Assembly: GCF_029813835.1 (NCBI RefSeq)
Contig: NZ_JARVKV010000024.1
Location: forward strand, 1-64,000
Reading direction: 5' to 3'
Length of the DNA stretch: 64,000 nucleotides
Source: Streptomyces sp. DH37
GTDB lineage: Bacteria > Actinomycetota > Actinomycetes > Streptomycetales > Streptomycetaceae
The notes beneath the pieces are model-generated. The model made no database searches. It was not told the DNA's origin and was given only the letters and a program-made list of their open reading frames with translations. Position 1 is the first letter of the stretch. Each line of letters starts with the position of its first letter. Position numbers and translations under genes: made by a program. Below are positions 34,548 through 43,607 of this stretch, in pieces.

Positions 34548-35036
34548 CTAGCGGAGGCGGGCGACGCGCCAGATGGCCAGTGCCACGAGGGTGCCGACGA
34601 CCATCGCGTACAGGGCGACCAGGCGCCAGTCGGGGCGTTCGCCGGAGCCGCGCGCGGGCAGACCGGGCCAGGCGAGGCCGACGCGGCGGGCGGCCATCAT
34701 GCCCCAGCCGGCGGCGCAGCAGCTGAGCAGCAGGCCGAGCATGGCGACCACCGCCCCGCCCTCGCCGAGTCCGAAGGCGAGCGGGAAGGCGAACATCAGC
34801 GATCCGGCCGCACCCAGGCCCACGATCGGGGCGAGCTGCCACAGCCGCAGCTTCCGGGGCGGACGGAGTTCGCCGTAGGACTCGTCCCCGTCGGCGGCCG
34901 GGGTCTCCAGCGCCTCCAGCCCGCCCACGCCCGCCAGCCCGTCCAGGCTCCCCGGGCCGTCGTCCCCCCGGCCGTCGGCACGGAGCGGTCCGACGGCCGG
35001 CTCGTCGCCGTTGCGAGGGCCGGCCTCCATCGCCAC
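34548..35036 (-). CDS. Small membrane protein of unknown function
   Basis: The 162-aa protein has about 60 polar N-terminal residues rich in Asp/Gly, then three predicted membrane helices (WQLAPIVGLGAAGSLMFAFPLA, GGAVVAMLGLLLSCCAAGWGMM, RLVALYAMVVGTLVALAIW). I do not recognise a family. GTG at 35036 is preferred because GGGAGGG lies upstream; ATG at 35030 is also possible. It lies between miaA and dapF on the same strand and is probably co-transcribed with dapF. Confidence 0.75.
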   Translation of the reverse strand: MAMEAGPRNGDEPAVGPLRADGRGDDGPGSLDGLAGVGGLEALETPAADGDESYGELRPPRKLRLWQLAPIVGLGAAGSLMFAFPLAFGLGEGGAVVAMLGLLLSCCAAGWGMMAARRVGLAWPGLPARGSGERPDWRLVALYAMVVGTLVALAIWRVARLR

Positions 35037-35153
35037 GTGCCCTCCCAACTCCCGCTGTGCGGCTCATCGACGGTCGATGCTCATTGATGGTCGATGATGG
35101 CACGCCCGGACAACTGTCCAGGGCCCGCTGGACGTCCCGATGCCATCACGTGA

Positions 35154-36092
35154 TCAGGCTGTGACCGCTCGTTCGAGGAGGGCCAGGGCGCGGTCGGTGA
35201 GTTCCCCGCGGCGGTCGGCCGCGCCGCTGAGCCAGTGGACGCGGGGGTCGCGGCGGAACCAGGAGTCCTGGCGGCGCGCGAAGCGCTTGGTGGCGCGTAC
35301 GGTCTCGGCGCGCGCCTCGTCCTCGGTGCACTCCCCCGCCAGCGCGGCCAGCACCTGCTGGTAGCCCAGGGCCCGCGAGGCCGTGCGGCCCTCGCGCAGC
35401 CCGGCGCGCTCCAGCTCGCGCACCTCCTCGACCAGTCCGGCCTCCCACATGCGGTCCACCCGGCGGGCGATCCGCTCGTCGAGCTCCGGACGCCCGACGT
35501 CGACCCCGATCTGGAGGGTGTCGTAGACGGAGTCGGGGCCGGGGAGGTTGGCGGTGAAGGGGCGGCCGGTGATCTCGACGACCTCCAGGGCGCGGACGAT
35601 CCGGCGGCCGTTGCCGGGCAGGATCGCCCGGGCGGCCTCGGGGTCGACGGCGGCGAGCCGGGCGTGCAGCGGCCCGGAGCCGGACTCGGCCAGCTCCGCC
35701 TCCAGCCGGGCGCGGACGGCCGGGTCGGTGCCGGGGAACTCCAGGGCGTCGATGGCGCCGCGCACGTACAGCCCCGAGCCGCCCACGAGCACCGGGGTGC
35801 GCCCCTGGGCGAGCAGGCGGTCGATCTCGGCGCGGGCCAGGCGCTGGTACTCGGCGACGCTGGCGGCGACCGTGACGTCCCAGACGTCCAGGAGGTGGTG
35901 CGGGACACCCCGGCGCTCCTCCTGCGTCAGCTTGGCGGTGCCGATGTCCATGCCGCGGTAGAGCTGCATGGAGTCGGCGTTGACCACCTCGCCGCCCAGG
36001 TGCCGGGCGAGGGCGACGCCCAGGTCGGACTTTCCGGCCGCGGTGGGGCCGACCACGGCGATGACACGGGGGGTGGGGGGTGCGCTGCTCAC
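35154..36092 (-). CDS. miaA: tRNA dimethylallyltransferase
   Basis: MiaA adds the dimethylallyl group to N6 of adenosine-37 in tRNAs reading UNN codons; MiaB then thiolates it. In Streptomyces this matters for the bldA leucyl-tRNA. The 312-aa protein has the P-loop VGPTAAGKSDLGVALA near the N-terminus, NADSMQLYRGMDIGTAKL, VGGSGLYVRGAIDAL and the C-terminal RRQDSWFRRDPRVHWL. Length and motifs are normal. Confidence 0.97.
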   Translation of the reverse strand: MSSAPPTPRVIAVVGPTAAGKSDLGVALARHLGGEVVNADSMQLYRGMDIGTAKLTQEERRGVPHHLLDVWDVTVAASVAEYQRLARAEIDRLLAQGRTPVLVGGSGLYVRGAIDALEFPGTDPAVRARLEAELAESGSGPLHARLAAVDPEAARAILPGNGRRIVRALEVVEITGRPFTANLPGPDSVYDTLQIGVDVGRPELDERIARRVDRMWEAGLVEEVRELERAGLREGRTASRALGYQQVLAALAGECTEDEARAETVRATKRFARRQDSWFRRDPRVHWLSGAADRRGELTDRALALLERAVTA

Positions 36093-36274
36093 GGCCCAAG
36101 TCTCGCAAACACACGGGGAGGAATCCGAACGGGTTACGTGACGTCACACGTCCGGAGTCGTTGCCTGTTGCGAGGTTCCGCCCGCCGACCCACGGACCGG
36201 ACGCCCGGGGCGACGTCATGTGTCGCTCCGCGGGGCGCGGAATTTCACCCGCACGAGTAAGGTCTGGAGTAGGT

Positions 36275-36694
36275 ATGGGTGTGTTCGCCTGGTTTCGTCG
36301 TGGTTCGAAGGACGTGAAGGAGGATGTCTCCGCCGCACCGGTCGCGGAGGGCCCGGAGGGTTCCTCGGCCGGTTCTCCCGCCGCCGCCGCGGCCCCGTCG
36401 CCGGAGGCGGGAGGGCCCGCGGGACGCGACGGGACGGGGCGGGCCGACGGACCCGGGGAGCCCGGGGAGCCCAGAAAGGAGGCGGCGCGGACCGCGGCGG
36501 AGGACGCCGCGGGCGAGGCCGGGGAGAACGCGGCCGGCGGCACCGATGACACCGATGACGACGGCGCCGGACGGCTCGCCGGGATCCCGCGGCAGCAGTC
36601 CGCCGGGCACGCGGCGGACGGCACGGGCGGCGCGGACGGTACGGACGAGCAGGCCGGCCCGGTCGGCGCCGACGACGAGGGCGCCCGCCGGTAG
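36275..36694 (+). CDS. Small acidic low-complexity protein, 139 aa
   Basis: The protein begins MGVFAWFRRGSKDVKED and is then mainly Ala, Gly, Glu, Asp and Pro, so it is probably disordered. The only ordered-looking motif is GIPRQQSAGHAADG near residues 105-118, which resembles a conserved C-terminal peptide in similar small streptomycete proteins that I recall. A GGAG lies about eight bases upstream of the ATG. It is on the plus strand, divergent from miaA and followed by a second small gene. Its function is unknown. Confidence 0.6.
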   Translation: MGVFAWFRRGSKDVKEDVSAAPVAEGPEGSSAGSPAAAAAPSPEAGGPAGRDGTGRADGPGEPGEPRKEAARTAAEDAAGEAGENAAGGTDDTDDDGAGRLAGIPRQQSAGHAADGTGGADGTDEQAGPVGADDEGARR

Positions 36695-36770
36695 CCGCGG
36701 CGGCCGTGCCGGGGCGCCCGCGAGAGCCACCACGGAGCCGAGGGAACGCCGAGGGAACGGAGTGACCGCC

Positions 36771-36962
36771 ATGGGCTTCATGAACAGGGTCAAGGGCATG
36801 ATGGGCCGGCACGGCGAGAGGACCGGAGAGGCCGGCGACGACCGGACCAGGGGCAGGCACCGGCGCCACACCGGAACCCGTGACGCGAAGATCCGGGAGG
36901 CGCGGGAGCGGATGACCCGCGAGAGGGACGAGAAGGGCGACACCGCCGGTCCCGCCGCCTGA
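36771..36962 (+). CDS. Small basic protein, antitoxin-like, 63 aa
   Basis: The protein begins MGFMNRVKGMMGRHGERTGEAGDD and is rich in Arg, Lys and Glu, with a helical C-terminal half (RDAKIREARERMTRERDEKG). The N-terminal pattern recalls the small actinobacterial proteins labelled antitoxin (MGxMDxxKGxxGKxxE), but no toxin gene is adjacent, so that label is not supported. GGAACGGAG lies upstream of the ATG; GTG at 36762 is an alternative. It lies 76 bp after the 139-aa gene and may share its transcript. Confidence 0.5.
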   Translation: MGFMNRVKGMMGRHGERTGEAGDDRTRGRHRRHTGTRDAKIREARERMTRERDEKGDTAGPAA

Positions 36963-36969
36963 GCGGCCC

Positions 36970-37019
36970 CCGCCGCGGCCGTGCGGTCCCCTTCCGGGCG
37001 GGCCGCACGGCCGCGGCGG
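36970..37019. terminator. Strong bidirectional hairpin terminator
   Basis: Perfect 17-bp GC-rich arms (36970-36986 and 37003-37019) flank a 16-base loop. It fills the 58-bp gap between two convergent genes. Confidence 0.85.
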
Positions 37020-37020
37020 T

Positions 37021-37728
37021 CTACGACCAGCTCGCGACCAGGTAGCCGACGCCGTACGGCGCCTGGTCGTACAGCAGCCGTCCCTCCAGACCCGCGCCCT
37101 CGGCCGCGCCGGCCAGCACGTGCCAGCAGGCCCGTCCGGACGCCTTCAGCTCGTAGGCCAGCTCCTCGTCGAGGGCCAGCAGTCCGGCCGGGTCGGCGGC
37201 GCCCAGGGCGCGGGCGGCCGCCTCGTCGAAGGCGGGGGCGCGCTCGTCGAAGTAGCCGGGGGCCTTGACCGTCCGGCAGGCGCTGCCGTCGCCCATCGCC
37301 AGCAGGGCGACGCGCCCGGCCGAGCCCGCCAGCTCCCGGCCGGCCTCCGCGCAGCGCTCCCTCGACAGCGGCTCCCCCACGCCGAGGCCCTCCACGGGCG
37401 CGGCGCTCCAGCCCGTGCGCTCCAGCAGCCAGGCTCCCACGGCCAGGGACGGCGGCAGCGGGTGCTCGGCGGGCGGGCCCTCGCCCAGCCGGACCTCCAG
37501 GTCGACGCCGAAGGGCCGGAAGGAGCCGGTGGCGCCCTGCGGGTGCCTGCCCCGGCCGGCCGGGTCGGCGGTGCCGACGACGACGAGCCGGTCGGGGCGC
37601 GCGGCGGCCAGGACGGCGATCGCGTCGTAGCAGGCGGCCCGGGCGTCGTCCATCTCGTGCGCGGCACCCCCCGCGACCTCGGGCACCAGCAGCGGCGGGC
37701 AAGGACATGCGGCGGCGGCGACAAGCAT
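37021..37728 (-). CDS. Class III extradiol dioxygenase subunit B-like protein
   Basis: The 235-aa protein has the fold signature of the LigB/MEMO superfamily (AACPCPPLLVPEV at the N-terminus, RPDRLVVVGTADPAG, VALLAMGDGSACRTVKAPGYFDERA). The metal-binding His residues of true extradiol dioxygenases are not obvious, so catalysis is doubtful. A homologue occupies the same place between miaB and miaA in mycobacteria, which suggests an ancient link to that tRNA-modification neighbourhood, though its role is unknown. The likely start is ATG at 37728, with no strong ribosome site. Confidence 0.82.
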   Translation of the reverse strand: MLVAAAACPCPPLLVPEVAGGAAHEMDDARAACYDAIAVLAAARPDRLVVVGTADPAGRGRHPQGATGSFRPFGVDLEVRLGEGPPAEHPLPPSLAVGAWLLERTGWSAAPVEGLGVGEPLSRERCAEAGRELAGSAGRVALLAMGDGSACRTVKAPGYFDERAPAFDEAAARALGAADPAGLLALDEELAYELKASGRACWHVLAGAAEGAGLEGRLLYDQAPYGVGYLVASWS

Positions 37729-37900
37729 GGCGCGCAGCCTACCGCCGGGGAGTCACCCGCGGCCGGGCGCGTGAGGGGCTCGTGTACGCCTGACCAGCGC
37801 ACGCCCGGCACACGCCCGGCGCGCACCGACGCGGGTGCGGGACGGGTGCGGCCGGTCGCGACCGGCCGCGGCTGGTCGTGTCCGGTCGTGTCCGGTCGTG

Positions 37901-39388
37901 TCAGTGGGCGGCGCAGCCGCCCGGCGCGGCGGGCAGCGGCTCGGGGATGCCGACGGTGGGCAGTCCGAGCATCACGCCCTGCGGCTTCGCCGCGGACGCG
38001 GCGGCGCGCCGCTCCCAGGCGTCGCCCGCGCGGGTGCGCCGCACCCCCAGCACCGCGCCCTCGGCCAGCAGGTGGTGCGGGGCGGCGTAGGTGATCTCGA
38101 CGGTGGCCATGTCACCGGGGCGCGGGACGTCCTCGTCGGGACGCGTGAAGTGGACCAGACGGTTGTCGGGGGCGCGTCCGGACAGCCGCCGGGTGGCGCC
38201 GTCCTTGCGGCCCTCGCCCTCGGCGACCATGACCTCCAGGGTCCGCCCGGTCTGCTTCCTGTTCTCCTCCCAGGAGATCTCCTCCTGGAGGGCGACCAGG
38301 CGCTCGTACCGCTCCTGCACGACCTCCTTGGGGATCTGCCCGTCCATCTCGGCGGCCGGGGTCCCGGGGCGCTTGGAGTACTGGAAGGTGAACGCCTGCG
38401 CGAAGCGGGCCTCGCGGACGACGTGCAGGGTCTGCTCGAAGTCCTCCCCGGTCTCGCCGGGGAAGCCCACGATGATGTCGGTGGAGATCGCGGCGTCGGG
38501 GATCGCGGCCCGGACCTTCTCGATGATCCCCAGGTAGCGCTCCTGCCGGTAGGAGCGGCGCATCGCCTTGAGCACGCGGTCGGAACCGGACTGCAGCGGC
38601 ATGTGCAGCTGCGGCATCACGTTCTCCGTCTCGGCCATGGCGGCGATGACGTCGTCGGTGAAGTCGCGCGGGTGCGGGGAGGTGAAGCGGACCCGCTCCA
38701 GGCCCTCGACCCGGCCGCAGGCGCGCAGCAGCTTGGAGAACGCCTCGCGGTCGCCGATGTCGGACCCGTAGGCGTTGACGTTCTGCCCGAGCAGCGTGAT
38801 CTCGGTGACGCCCTCGGCGACCAGCGCCTCGACCTCGGCGAGGATGTCGCCGGGCCGGCGGTCCTTCTCCTTGCCGCGCAGCGCGGGGACGATGCAGAAG
38901 GTGCAGGTGTTGTTGCAGCCGACCGAGATGGAGACCCAGGCGGCGTACGCGCTCTCGCGCCGGGTCGGCAGCGTGGAGGGGAACGCCTCCAGCGACTCGG
39001 CGATCTCGACCTGCGCCTCCCGCTGGACACGGGCGCGCTCCAGCAGCACCGGCAGGCTGCCGATGTTGTGGGTGCCGAAGACCACGTCGACCCAGGGGGC
39101 CCGCCGCACGATGGTGTCGCGGTCCTTCTGCGCCAGGCAGCCGCCGACCGCGATCTGCATGCCCGGCCGGGACGCCTTCTTCGGGGCGAGGTGGCCGAGG
39201 TTGCCGTACAGCTTGTTGTCGGCGTTCTCCCGCACCGCGCAGGTGTTGAAGACGACCACGTCGGCGTCGTCGGCGTCCCCCGGGGCCCGGACATAGCCCG
39301 CGTCCTCCAGCAGGCCCGACAGACGCTCGGAGTCGTGGACGTTCATCTGGCACCCGTAGGTGCGCACCTGGTAAGTCTTCGCACTCAT
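37901..39388 (-). CDS. miaB: tRNA-2-methylthio-N6-dimethylallyladenosine synthase
   Basis: MiaB is a radical-SAM enzyme with two iron-sulfur clusters that puts the methylthio group on position 2 of modified A37. The 495-aa protein has the N-terminal methylthiotransferase cysteines (RTYGCQMNVHDSERL, NTCAVRENAD, GGCLAQKD), the radical-SAM triad CNNTCTFC, and a C-terminal TRAM domain (GRTLEVMVAEGEGRKDG). ATG at 39388 (MSAKTYQVRTYG) gives the normal start; a GTG 27 bases upstream (GGCGGGG before it) is possible. Confidence 0.96.
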   Translation of the reverse strand: MSAKTYQVRTYGCQMNVHDSERLSGLLEDAGYVRAPGDADDADVVVFNTCAVRENADNKLYGNLGHLAPKKASRPGMQIAVGGCLAQKDRDTIVRRAPWVDVVFGTHNIGSLPVLLERARVQREAQVEIAESLEAFPSTLPTRRESAYAAWVSISVGCNNTCTFCIVPALRGKEKDRRPGDILAEVEALVAEGVTEITLLGQNVNAYGSDIGDREAFSKLLRACGRVEGLERVRFTSPHPRDFTDDVIAAMAETENVMPQLHMPLQSGSDRVLKAMRRSYRQERYLGIIEKVRAAIPDAAISTDIIVGFPGETGEDFEQTLHVVREARFAQAFTFQYSKRPGTPAAEMDGQIPKEVVQERYERLVALQEEISWEENRKQTGRTLEVMVAEGEGRKDGATRRLSGRAPDNRLVHFTRPDEDVPRPGDMATVEITYAAPHHLLAEGAVLGVRRTRAGDAWERRAAASAAKPQGVMLGLPTVGIPEPLPAAPGGCAAH

Positions 39389-39465
39389 CTCAGACGACAG
39401 GGTACGTGCTCGCACCCCGCCCCCGCCTCTCCCTTCCGCGTACCGGTCCTGGCAGGATCGGAGCC

Positions 39466-40464
39466 ATGGTCCCCCTGTCCGCACGCCGCCCGGGGCCGCG
39501 GCGGCTGCTGAAGGCCGCCGCGGCCGCGGCGGCCGTGCTCGCGCTGCTGCTGTGGTGGCTGCTGCCGGGCGGCGGGCCGGCGCCGAGCGGCCCGGTGTCC
39601 TTCACCACCGGGGCCCGGGGCGGGGTGTACGAGCGCTACGGGGAGCTGCTGAAGCAGCAGCTCGGCCGGGACCTGCCCGGGGTGGAGGTGGATCTCATGC
39701 CCAGCCAGGGCTCGGTGCAGAACATCGAGCGGCTGATCTCCGGCGAGGCGTCCTTCACCATCGCCGCGGCCGACGCGGTGGCGGCCTACGTCAACTCCGG
39801 GAGGGAGGGCGCCGACCGGCTGCGGGCCTGTGCGCGGCTGTACGACGACTACATCCAGCTCGTCGTCCCGGCCGGCTCGCCGGTGCGCTCCGCCGAGGAC
39901 CTCGAGGGACTGCGGGTCGGGCTCGGGCAGCCGCGGTCCGGGGTGAACCTGATAGCCGGGAGGCTGCTGAAGGCGGCCGGGCTGGATCCGGACGAGGACG
40001 TCCGGCCGGTGCTCGAGGGCATCGACCGGATGCCGGAGCTGCTGGTCCGCGGCGAGCTGGACGCCTTCTTCTGGTCGGGCGGGCTGCCCACCGGCGCGAT
40101 CCAGGAGCTGGCGGAGGCCACCGAGATACGCCTCGTGCCGCTCGGCGACCTGGTGCCGACGCTGCACGCGCAGGAGCCCCGGACCCGCTCCTACCGCGCG
40201 GCGCTGATGCCCTCCGACGCCTATCCCCCCGTCCAGGACGGCAAGGCCGTCGAGACGATAGCGGTGGCGAACCTGCTGGTCACCACGGACGACACGGACG
40301 CCGCGCTGACCGAGGGGATCACCCGCTCGGTGATCAACAGCCGGGACCGCATCGGCCGCGAGGTGCACGCCGCGCAGAAGGTCGACCTGCGCACGGCCAT
40401 CTACACCCACCCGCTCCCGCTGCACCGGGGCGCCGAGCGCTACTACCGCTCCGCGAAGTCCTGA
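39466..40464 (+). CDS. TAXI-family periplasmic-type solute receptor, membrane-anchored
   Basis: TAXI proteins bind small acids such as glutamate or 2-oxoglutarate, usually for a TRAP transporter. The 332-aa protein has a basic N-terminus and a hydrophobic segment (LLKAAAAAAAVLALLLWWLLPGG) without a lipobox Cys, so it is likely an uncleaved anchor. The receptor domain shows SFTTGARGGVYERYGELLKQQL, MPSQGSVQNIERLISGEASF and DAFFWSGGLPTGAI. No TRAP permease is in the window. ATG at 39466 has GGATCGGAG upstream. It lies divergently from miaB, 92 bp before the mannosidase gene and beside a two-component system, so a sensing role is possible. Confidence 0.88.
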   Translation: MVPLSARRPGPRRLLKAAAAAAAVLALLLWWLLPGGGPAPSGPVSFTTGARGGVYERYGELLKQQLGRDLPGVEVDLMPSQGSVQNIERLISGEASFTIAAADAVAAYVNSGREGADRLRACARLYDDYIQLVVPAGSPVRSAEDLEGLRVGLGQPRSGVNLIAGRLLKAAGLDPDEDVRPVLEGIDRMPELLVRGELDAFFWSGGLPTGAIQELAEATEIRLVPLGDLVPTLHAQEPRTRSYRAALMPSDAYPPVQDGKAVETIAVANLLVTTDDTDAALTEGITRSVINSRDRIGREVHAAQKVDLRTAIYTHPLPLHRGAERYYRSAKS

Positions 40465-40556
40465 GGGTCCGGGGCCGGCTGCGGAGGGTTACCGCCGCTT
40501 CCGCGCGGTAATGCCCTCGGTGCGTCCATCGCCAGCGAAGCACCGGAGCCGCCGCC

Positions 40557-43500
40557 ATGCACGATGACCGCACCACCGTCGAGGCCCGCCTGGACCGCGT
40601 CCTGCGCGAGCGGATCCGGCCCGCCGTCCACGGCGACTCCCGCCCCCTGACCGTCGAGCGGTGGGACGTGCCCGGCGAGCCGGTGCCGGTCGCCGAGGGG
40701 CTGGCCGCGCCGTACCGGCCCATCGCCGTGGGCCGGTCGTGGGGCCCGGCCTGGGGGACGACCTGGTTCCGCGTGACCGGGCGGGTGCCGCGGGAGTGGG
40801 CCGGGCGCACCGTCGAGGCCGTCCTCGACCTCGGTTTCGACCGCGGGACGACGGGCTTCCAGTGCGAGGGGCTGGTCCACCGCGCGGACGGCACGGAGGT
40901 CAAGGGCCTGCACCCGCACAACGACTGGGTACGGATCGGTGACGGGGTCGCGGGCGGCGAGGAGGTCGAGCTGTACGTCGAGGCCGCCGCCAACCCGGTC
41001 CTGACCGCCCAGCTCCCCACCCGCCAGGGGGACCGGCTGACCGCCCACGACCGGCCGCTGTACCGGCTGCGCCGCATGGACCTGGCCGTCTTCCGCGCCG
41101 GGGTGTGGGAGCTGGTGCGGGACCTGGAGGTGCTGGACGGGCTGATGCGCGAGCTGCCGGTGGACCAGGCCCGGCGGTGGGAGATCCTGCGGGCCGTCGA
41201 GCGCGCCCTGGACGCCCTCGACCTCGCCGACGTCCCCGGCACCGCCGGCCGCGCCCGCGCCCGTCTGGCCGGCGTCCTGTCCTCCCCCGCCCACGCCTCC
41301 GCCCACCGCGTCAGCGCGGTCGGCCACGCGCACATCGACTCCGCCTGGCTGTGGCCGCTGCGCGAGACCGTGCGCAAGGTGGCGCGGACGGTCGCCAACA
41401 CCGTCCACCTCATGGACACCCACCCCGGGCACGTCCACGCGATGTCCCAGGCGCAGCAGTTCGCCTGGATCAAGGAACACCGGCCCGGGCTGTGGGCGAG
41501 GGTGCGGGAGAAGGTCGCCGAGGGCCGCTTCGTGCCGGTGGGCGGGATGTGGGTGGAGTCTGACACGAACATGGTCGGCGGCGAGGCGATGGCCCGGCAG
41601 TTCCTGTACGGGAAGCGGTTCTTCCTGGAGGAGTTCGGGATCGACACCCGCGAGGTGTGGCTGCCGGACTCCTTCGGCTACACCGCCGCGCTGCCGCAGA
41701 TCGCGCGGCTGGCGGGAGCCGAGTGGTTCCTCACCCAGAAGATCTCCTGGAACCGCACCAACGCCTTCCCCCACCACACCTTCCGGTGGGAGGGCATCGA
41801 CGGCACCCGGGTGTTCGCCCACTTCCCGCCGGTGGACACCTACAACTGCGACCTCGGCGGCGCGCAGCTGGCGCACGCCGCCCGCACCTACCGGGACAAG
41901 GGCGGCGGCAGCCGCTCCCTGGCCCCCTTCGGCTTCGGCGACGGCGGCGGGGGCGCCACCCGCGAGATGCTGGGGCGCGCGGAGCGGCTGCGGGACCTGG
42001 AGGGCTCGCCGCGGGTGAGCGTGGAGCCGCCGGCCGCCTTCTTCGAGGCGGCCCGGGCCGAGTACGGGGACGCGCCGGTGTGGGTGGGCGAGCTGTACCT
42101 GGAGCTCCACCGCGGCACCTACACCTCGCAGGCGGGGACCAAGCGGGGCAACCGGCGCGGCGAGTCGCTGCTGCGCGAGGCCGAGCTGTGGTCGGCGACG
42201 GCGGCGGTGCGGACCGGGCACCCGTACCCGTACGACGCGCTGGAGCGGCTGTGGAAGACGGTGCTGCTCCACCAGTTCCACGACATCCTGCCCGGTTCCT
42301 CGATCGCCTGGGTGCACCGCGAGGCGCGCGAGACCTACGCGCGGGTGCACCGGGAGCTGGAGGGGATCGTCTCCTCGGCGCAGCGCGCGCTGGCCGGCGA
42401 GGGCGGCGCGGAGGGGGAGGCGGTCGTCTTCAACGGCGCCCCGCACGCCCGGCACGGCATCCCCGCCGGGGGCGCGCTGCCGCTGCCGGGGCGCACGGGC
42501 GAGCCGGTGACCACCGAGGAGCGGCCGGACGGCGGACACGTCCTGGCCAACGGGCTGCTGCGGGTGGAGGTCGACGGGCGCGGGCTGCTGGTCTCGGTGT
42601 ACGACCTCGCCGCGGACCGCGAGGCGGTCGCGCCGGGGGCGGCGGCGAACCTGCTCCAGATCCACCCGGACTTCCCCGCCCTGTGGGACGCCTGGGACCT
42701 GGACTCCTCCTACCGGCACGGCGTCACGGACCTGACCGGCGTCGACGAGCTGCGGCCGGAACCGCCGGCCGCGGACGAGGCGGCGGTGACGGTGCGGCGC
42801 TCCTTCGGCGCCTCCTCGGTGGTGCAGCGCATCGCCCTGCGCTCGGGGAGCCGGACGGTGGACATCGACACGGAGGTGGACTGGCACGAGAGCGAGAGGA
42901 TCCTCAAGGCCGCGTTCCCGCTGGACGTGAAGGCGGACTTCTCGGCCGCCGAGATCCAGTTCGGTCACGTCCTGCGCCCGACCCACACCAACACCTCCTG
43001 GGAGGCGGCGAAGTTCGAGATCTGCGCGCACCGCTGGCTGCACGTGGGCGAGCCGGGCTGGGGCGCGGCCGTCGTCAACGACGCCACCTACGGCCACGAC
43101 GTCACCCGGGACGTGCGCGAGGACGGCGGGCAGACCACGACGGTGCGACTGTCCCTGCTGCGCGCGCCGCGCTACCCGGACCCGGAGACCGACCAGGGCG
43201 TGCACCGGATGCGCTACGCGCTCGCGCCGGGCGCGACGATCGCCGACGCGGTGCGCGAGGGCCACTGGATCAACCTGCCCGAGCGCTCGGTCGCCGGCGG
43301 CTCGCCGGTGGCGCCGCTGGTGACGGTGGACAGCGACCAGGTGGTCGTGGAGGCGGTGAAGCTGGCGGAGGACCGCGGCGGGGACGTGGTGGTGCGGCTG
43401 TACGAGGCGCACGGCGGGCGGGCGCGGGCCGCGCTCACCACCGGCTTCCCCGTCGCCTCCGTCACCGCCGTCGACCTGCTGGAGCGCCCGCTGGACGCCG

Positions 43501-43607
43501 CGCCGGAGCGGGGGGCGTACGAGGTGGTGGACGGCGGCACGGTGGCGCTGCGGCTGCGGCCGTTCCAGATCCTCACCCTGCGTCTGGCGCGTTCCGCGGC
43601 AGGCTGA
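40557..43607 (+). CDS. Alpha-mannosidase, glycoside hydrolase family 38
   Basis: This is a zinc-dependent retaining alpha-mannosidase of 1016 aa, probably acting on mannose-containing oligosaccharides in the cytoplasm, as no signal peptide is present. The GH38 metal site is AVGHAHIDSAWLWPLRETVRKV (about residue 255), and the catalytic nucleophile Asp is in VWLPDSFGYTAALPQIAR. VLLHQFHDILPGSSI carries another metal-binding His region. The C-terminal half is the usual beta-sandwich part (ETDQGVHRMRYALAPG). ATG at 40557 has CCGGAG upstream. Its 3' end overlaps the opposing histidine kinase gene by 35 bp. Confidence 0.94.
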   Translation: MHDDRTTVEARLDRVLRERIRPAVHGDSRPLTVERWDVPGEPVPVAEGLAAPYRPIAVGRSWGPAWGTTWFRVTGRVPREWAGRTVEAVLDLGFDRGTTGFQCEGLVHRADGTEVKGLHPHNDWVRIGDGVAGGEEVELYVEAAANPVLTAQLPTRQGDRLTAHDRPLYRLRRMDLAVFRAGVWELVRDLEVLDGLMRELPVDQARRWEILRAVERALDALDLADVPGTAGRARARLAGVLSSPAHASAHRVSAVGHAHIDSAWLWPLRETVRKVARTVANTVHLMDTHPGHVHAMSQAQQFAWIKEHRPGLWARVREKVAEGRFVPVGGMWVESDTNMVGGEAMARQFLYGKRFFLEEFGIDTREVWLPDSFGYTAALPQIARLAGAEWFLTQKISWNRTNAFPHHTFRWEGIDGTRVFAHFPPVDTYNCDLGGAQLAHAARTYRDKGGGSRSLAPFGFGDGGGGATREMLGRAERLRDLEGSPRVSVEPPAAFFEAARAEYGDAPVWVGELYLELHRGTYTSQAGTKRGNRRGESLLREAELWSATAAVRTGHPYPYDALERLWKTVLLHQFHDILPGSSIAWVHREARETYARVHRELEGIVSSAQRALAGEGGAEGEAVVFNGAPHARHGIPAGGALPLPGRTGEPVTTEERPDGGHVLANGLLRVEVDGRGLLVSVYDLAADREAVAPGAAANLLQIHPDFPALWDAWDLDSSYRHGVTDLTGVDELRPEPPAADEAAVTVRRSFGASSVVQRIALRSGSRTVDIDTEVDWHESERILKAAFPLDVKADFSAAEIQFGHVLRPTHTNTSWEAAKFEICAHRWLHVGEPGWGAAVVNDATYGHDVTRDVREDGGQTTTVRLSLLRAPRYPDPETDQGVHRMRYALAPGATIADAVREGHWINLPERSVAGGSPVAPLVTVDSDQVVVEAVKLAEDRGGDVVVRLYEAHGGRARAALTTGFPVASVTAVDLLERPLDAAPERGAYEVVDGGTVALRLRPFQILTLRLARSAAG

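Noticed and set aside
36771..36962. Toxin-antitoxin module
   Set aside because: Only a weak antitoxin-like resemblance; no toxin gene is adjacent.
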